Shown: piece by piece, positions 13,164 to 13,716 of the stretch
How the letters are laid out: each line of letters opens with the position of its first letter
Position numbering within the stretch: position 1 is the first letter of the stretch
From: CAZBUK01 sp964495085
GTDB taxonomy: Bacteria > Bacteroidota > Ignavibacteria > T3Sed10-11
Assembly (NCBI GenBank): GCA_964495085.1
Contig: CAZBUK010000097.1
Coordinates: 1-13,716, forward strand
DNA length: 13,716 bases
Direction of reading: 5' to 3'
Made by a program: the position numbers and the translations under genes
Notes under the pieces: model-generated
What the model was told of the DNA's origin: nothing
Seen by the model: the letters and a program-made list of their open reading frames with translations, nothing else
Database searches by the model: none

Positions 13164-13716
13164 CACCGCGACGCGGAAAACTTATCGTCATATCCGCCCC
13201 GAGCGGGTGCGGCAAAACGACCATTGCCCATGCGCTGCTCTCAAGGCATCCCGAATTCGATTTCTCCGTCTCCGCCACGACGAGGCCGAAACGAAATCAC
13301 GAGAAACACGGCAAACACTACTATTTCCTGACCCGGGACGAATTTCAAGGGGCGATCGAACGAAACGAGCTTGTCGAATGGGAGGAAATTTACGGCAACT
13401 ACTACGGAACCTTGAAGAGCGTTGTGGACGGAGCGCTCGCCGGCGGGCGCGTCATCATCTTCGACGTCGATGTCATGGGCGGATTATCGATCAAACGAAA
13501 ATATCCCGAGGATTCGGCGCTTATCTTCATCGTCCCGCCGAGCATCGAGGAACTGCAGCGCCGGCTGACCAGACGAAACACCGAATCTGATGACCAGCTT
13601 CGGAAGCGGATCGCCCGGGTACCGATGGAGCTCGAGAAGGGGAAAGAATATGAATTCTCGGTCGTCAATGAAAACCTCCAGACGGCGATCGACGAGGTCG
13701 ATGCGATAGTCAGGAA
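13160..13716 (+). CDS. gmk: guanylate kinase, 3' end cut by window edge
   Basis: Guanylate kinase phosphorylates GMP to GDP with ATP. The visible 185 residues cover nearly the whole protein (family about 190-210). The P-loop is APSGCGKT at residues 13-20; the GMP-binding region has SATTRPKRNHEKHGKHYYFL and ELVEWEEIYGNYYGT; FDVDVMGGLSIKRKYP forms the next conserved strand-loop; and the lid region shows RRLTRRNTESDDQLRKRIAR. In the GMP-binding motif the usual Gly-Glu pair is Asn-His (RNHEKHG), a variant also seen in relatives. The start ATG at 13160 overlaps the yicC stop (ATGA), and upstream yicC sequence gives translational coupling. Codon use is like its neighbours. Confidence 0.96.
   Translation, partial: MTPRRGKLIVISAPSGCGKTTIAHALLSRHPEFDFSVSATTRPKRNHEKHGKHYYFLTRDEFQGAIERNELVEWEEIYGNYYGTLKSVVDGALAGGRVIIFDVDVMGGLSIKRKYPEDSALIFIVPPSIEELQRRLTRRNTESDDQLRKRIARVPMELEKGKEYEFSVVNENLQTAIDEVDAIVR

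Noticed and set aside
12291..13166. 291-residue minus-strand ORF
   Set aside because: Antisense shadow of yicC, which has clear family motifs and couples to gmk.

Overview
The window comes from a bacterial chromosome of moderate GC content, most likely a member of the Bacteroidota/Chlorobiota/Ignavibacteriota (FCB) group. The pointers are a membrane-anchored LuxR-type regulator paired with a DUF4199 protein, the style of the guanylate kinase and NFACT (RqcH) proteins, and dispersed CACCCCTACGGGG repeats of a kind seen in that group. The assignment is inference; no rRNA or other marker is present. Most genes have a good Shine-Dalgarno (SD) sequence. Two start with TTG and one with GTG. Several promoter-like sites follow a TTGAnn-N17-TAnnTT pattern.

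Left part (1-3064, all minus strand). This is a sulfur/methionine locus. Read in the direction of transcription it has a CoA-binding-fold protein, a promoter-like site, a possible Cys/Met-rich leader ORF followed by a terminator, a clear SAM-I riboswitch with its own terminator, a TusA-like sulfur carrier, a DsrE2-like protein, a second CoA-binding-fold protein, and the start of O-acetylhomoserine sulfhydrylase (MetY), which runs off the window. The SAM-OFF switch should silence this set when S-adenosylmethionine is plentiful. The gene content suggests that sulfane sulfur is passed by carrier proteins to MetY for homocysteine synthesis. The 3' end of tusA is duplicated in frame just past its stop codon.

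Middle (3154-5506). On the plus strand are a 140-aa membrane-tethered LuxR-family regulator and a DUF4199 membrane protein. Convergent to them on the minus strand are a thioredoxin-fold (PRX-like) protein and a secreted YceI-family protein.

Repeat region (5507-6406). No gene is supported here. It holds degenerate and inverted copies of a palindromic CCCCTACGGGG element, then a tidy array with a 52-bp period in which two different 26-bp spacers alternate, giving a 104-bp higher-order unit. It is not a CRISPR.

Right part (6407-13716). On the minus strand are a DASS/SLC13 permease with two RCK_C domains, a Cys/Met-metabolism PLP enzyme of the MetB/MetC/MGL type, a small predicted outer-membrane barrel protein with its own promoter, and RqcH (ribosome quality control). 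Divergent on the plus strand is the classic yicC-gmk pair with a 4-bp overlap; gmk is cut by the window end. With MetY at one end and the MetB-like enzyme next to a DASS permease at the other, sulfur amino-acid metabolism is the dominant theme.
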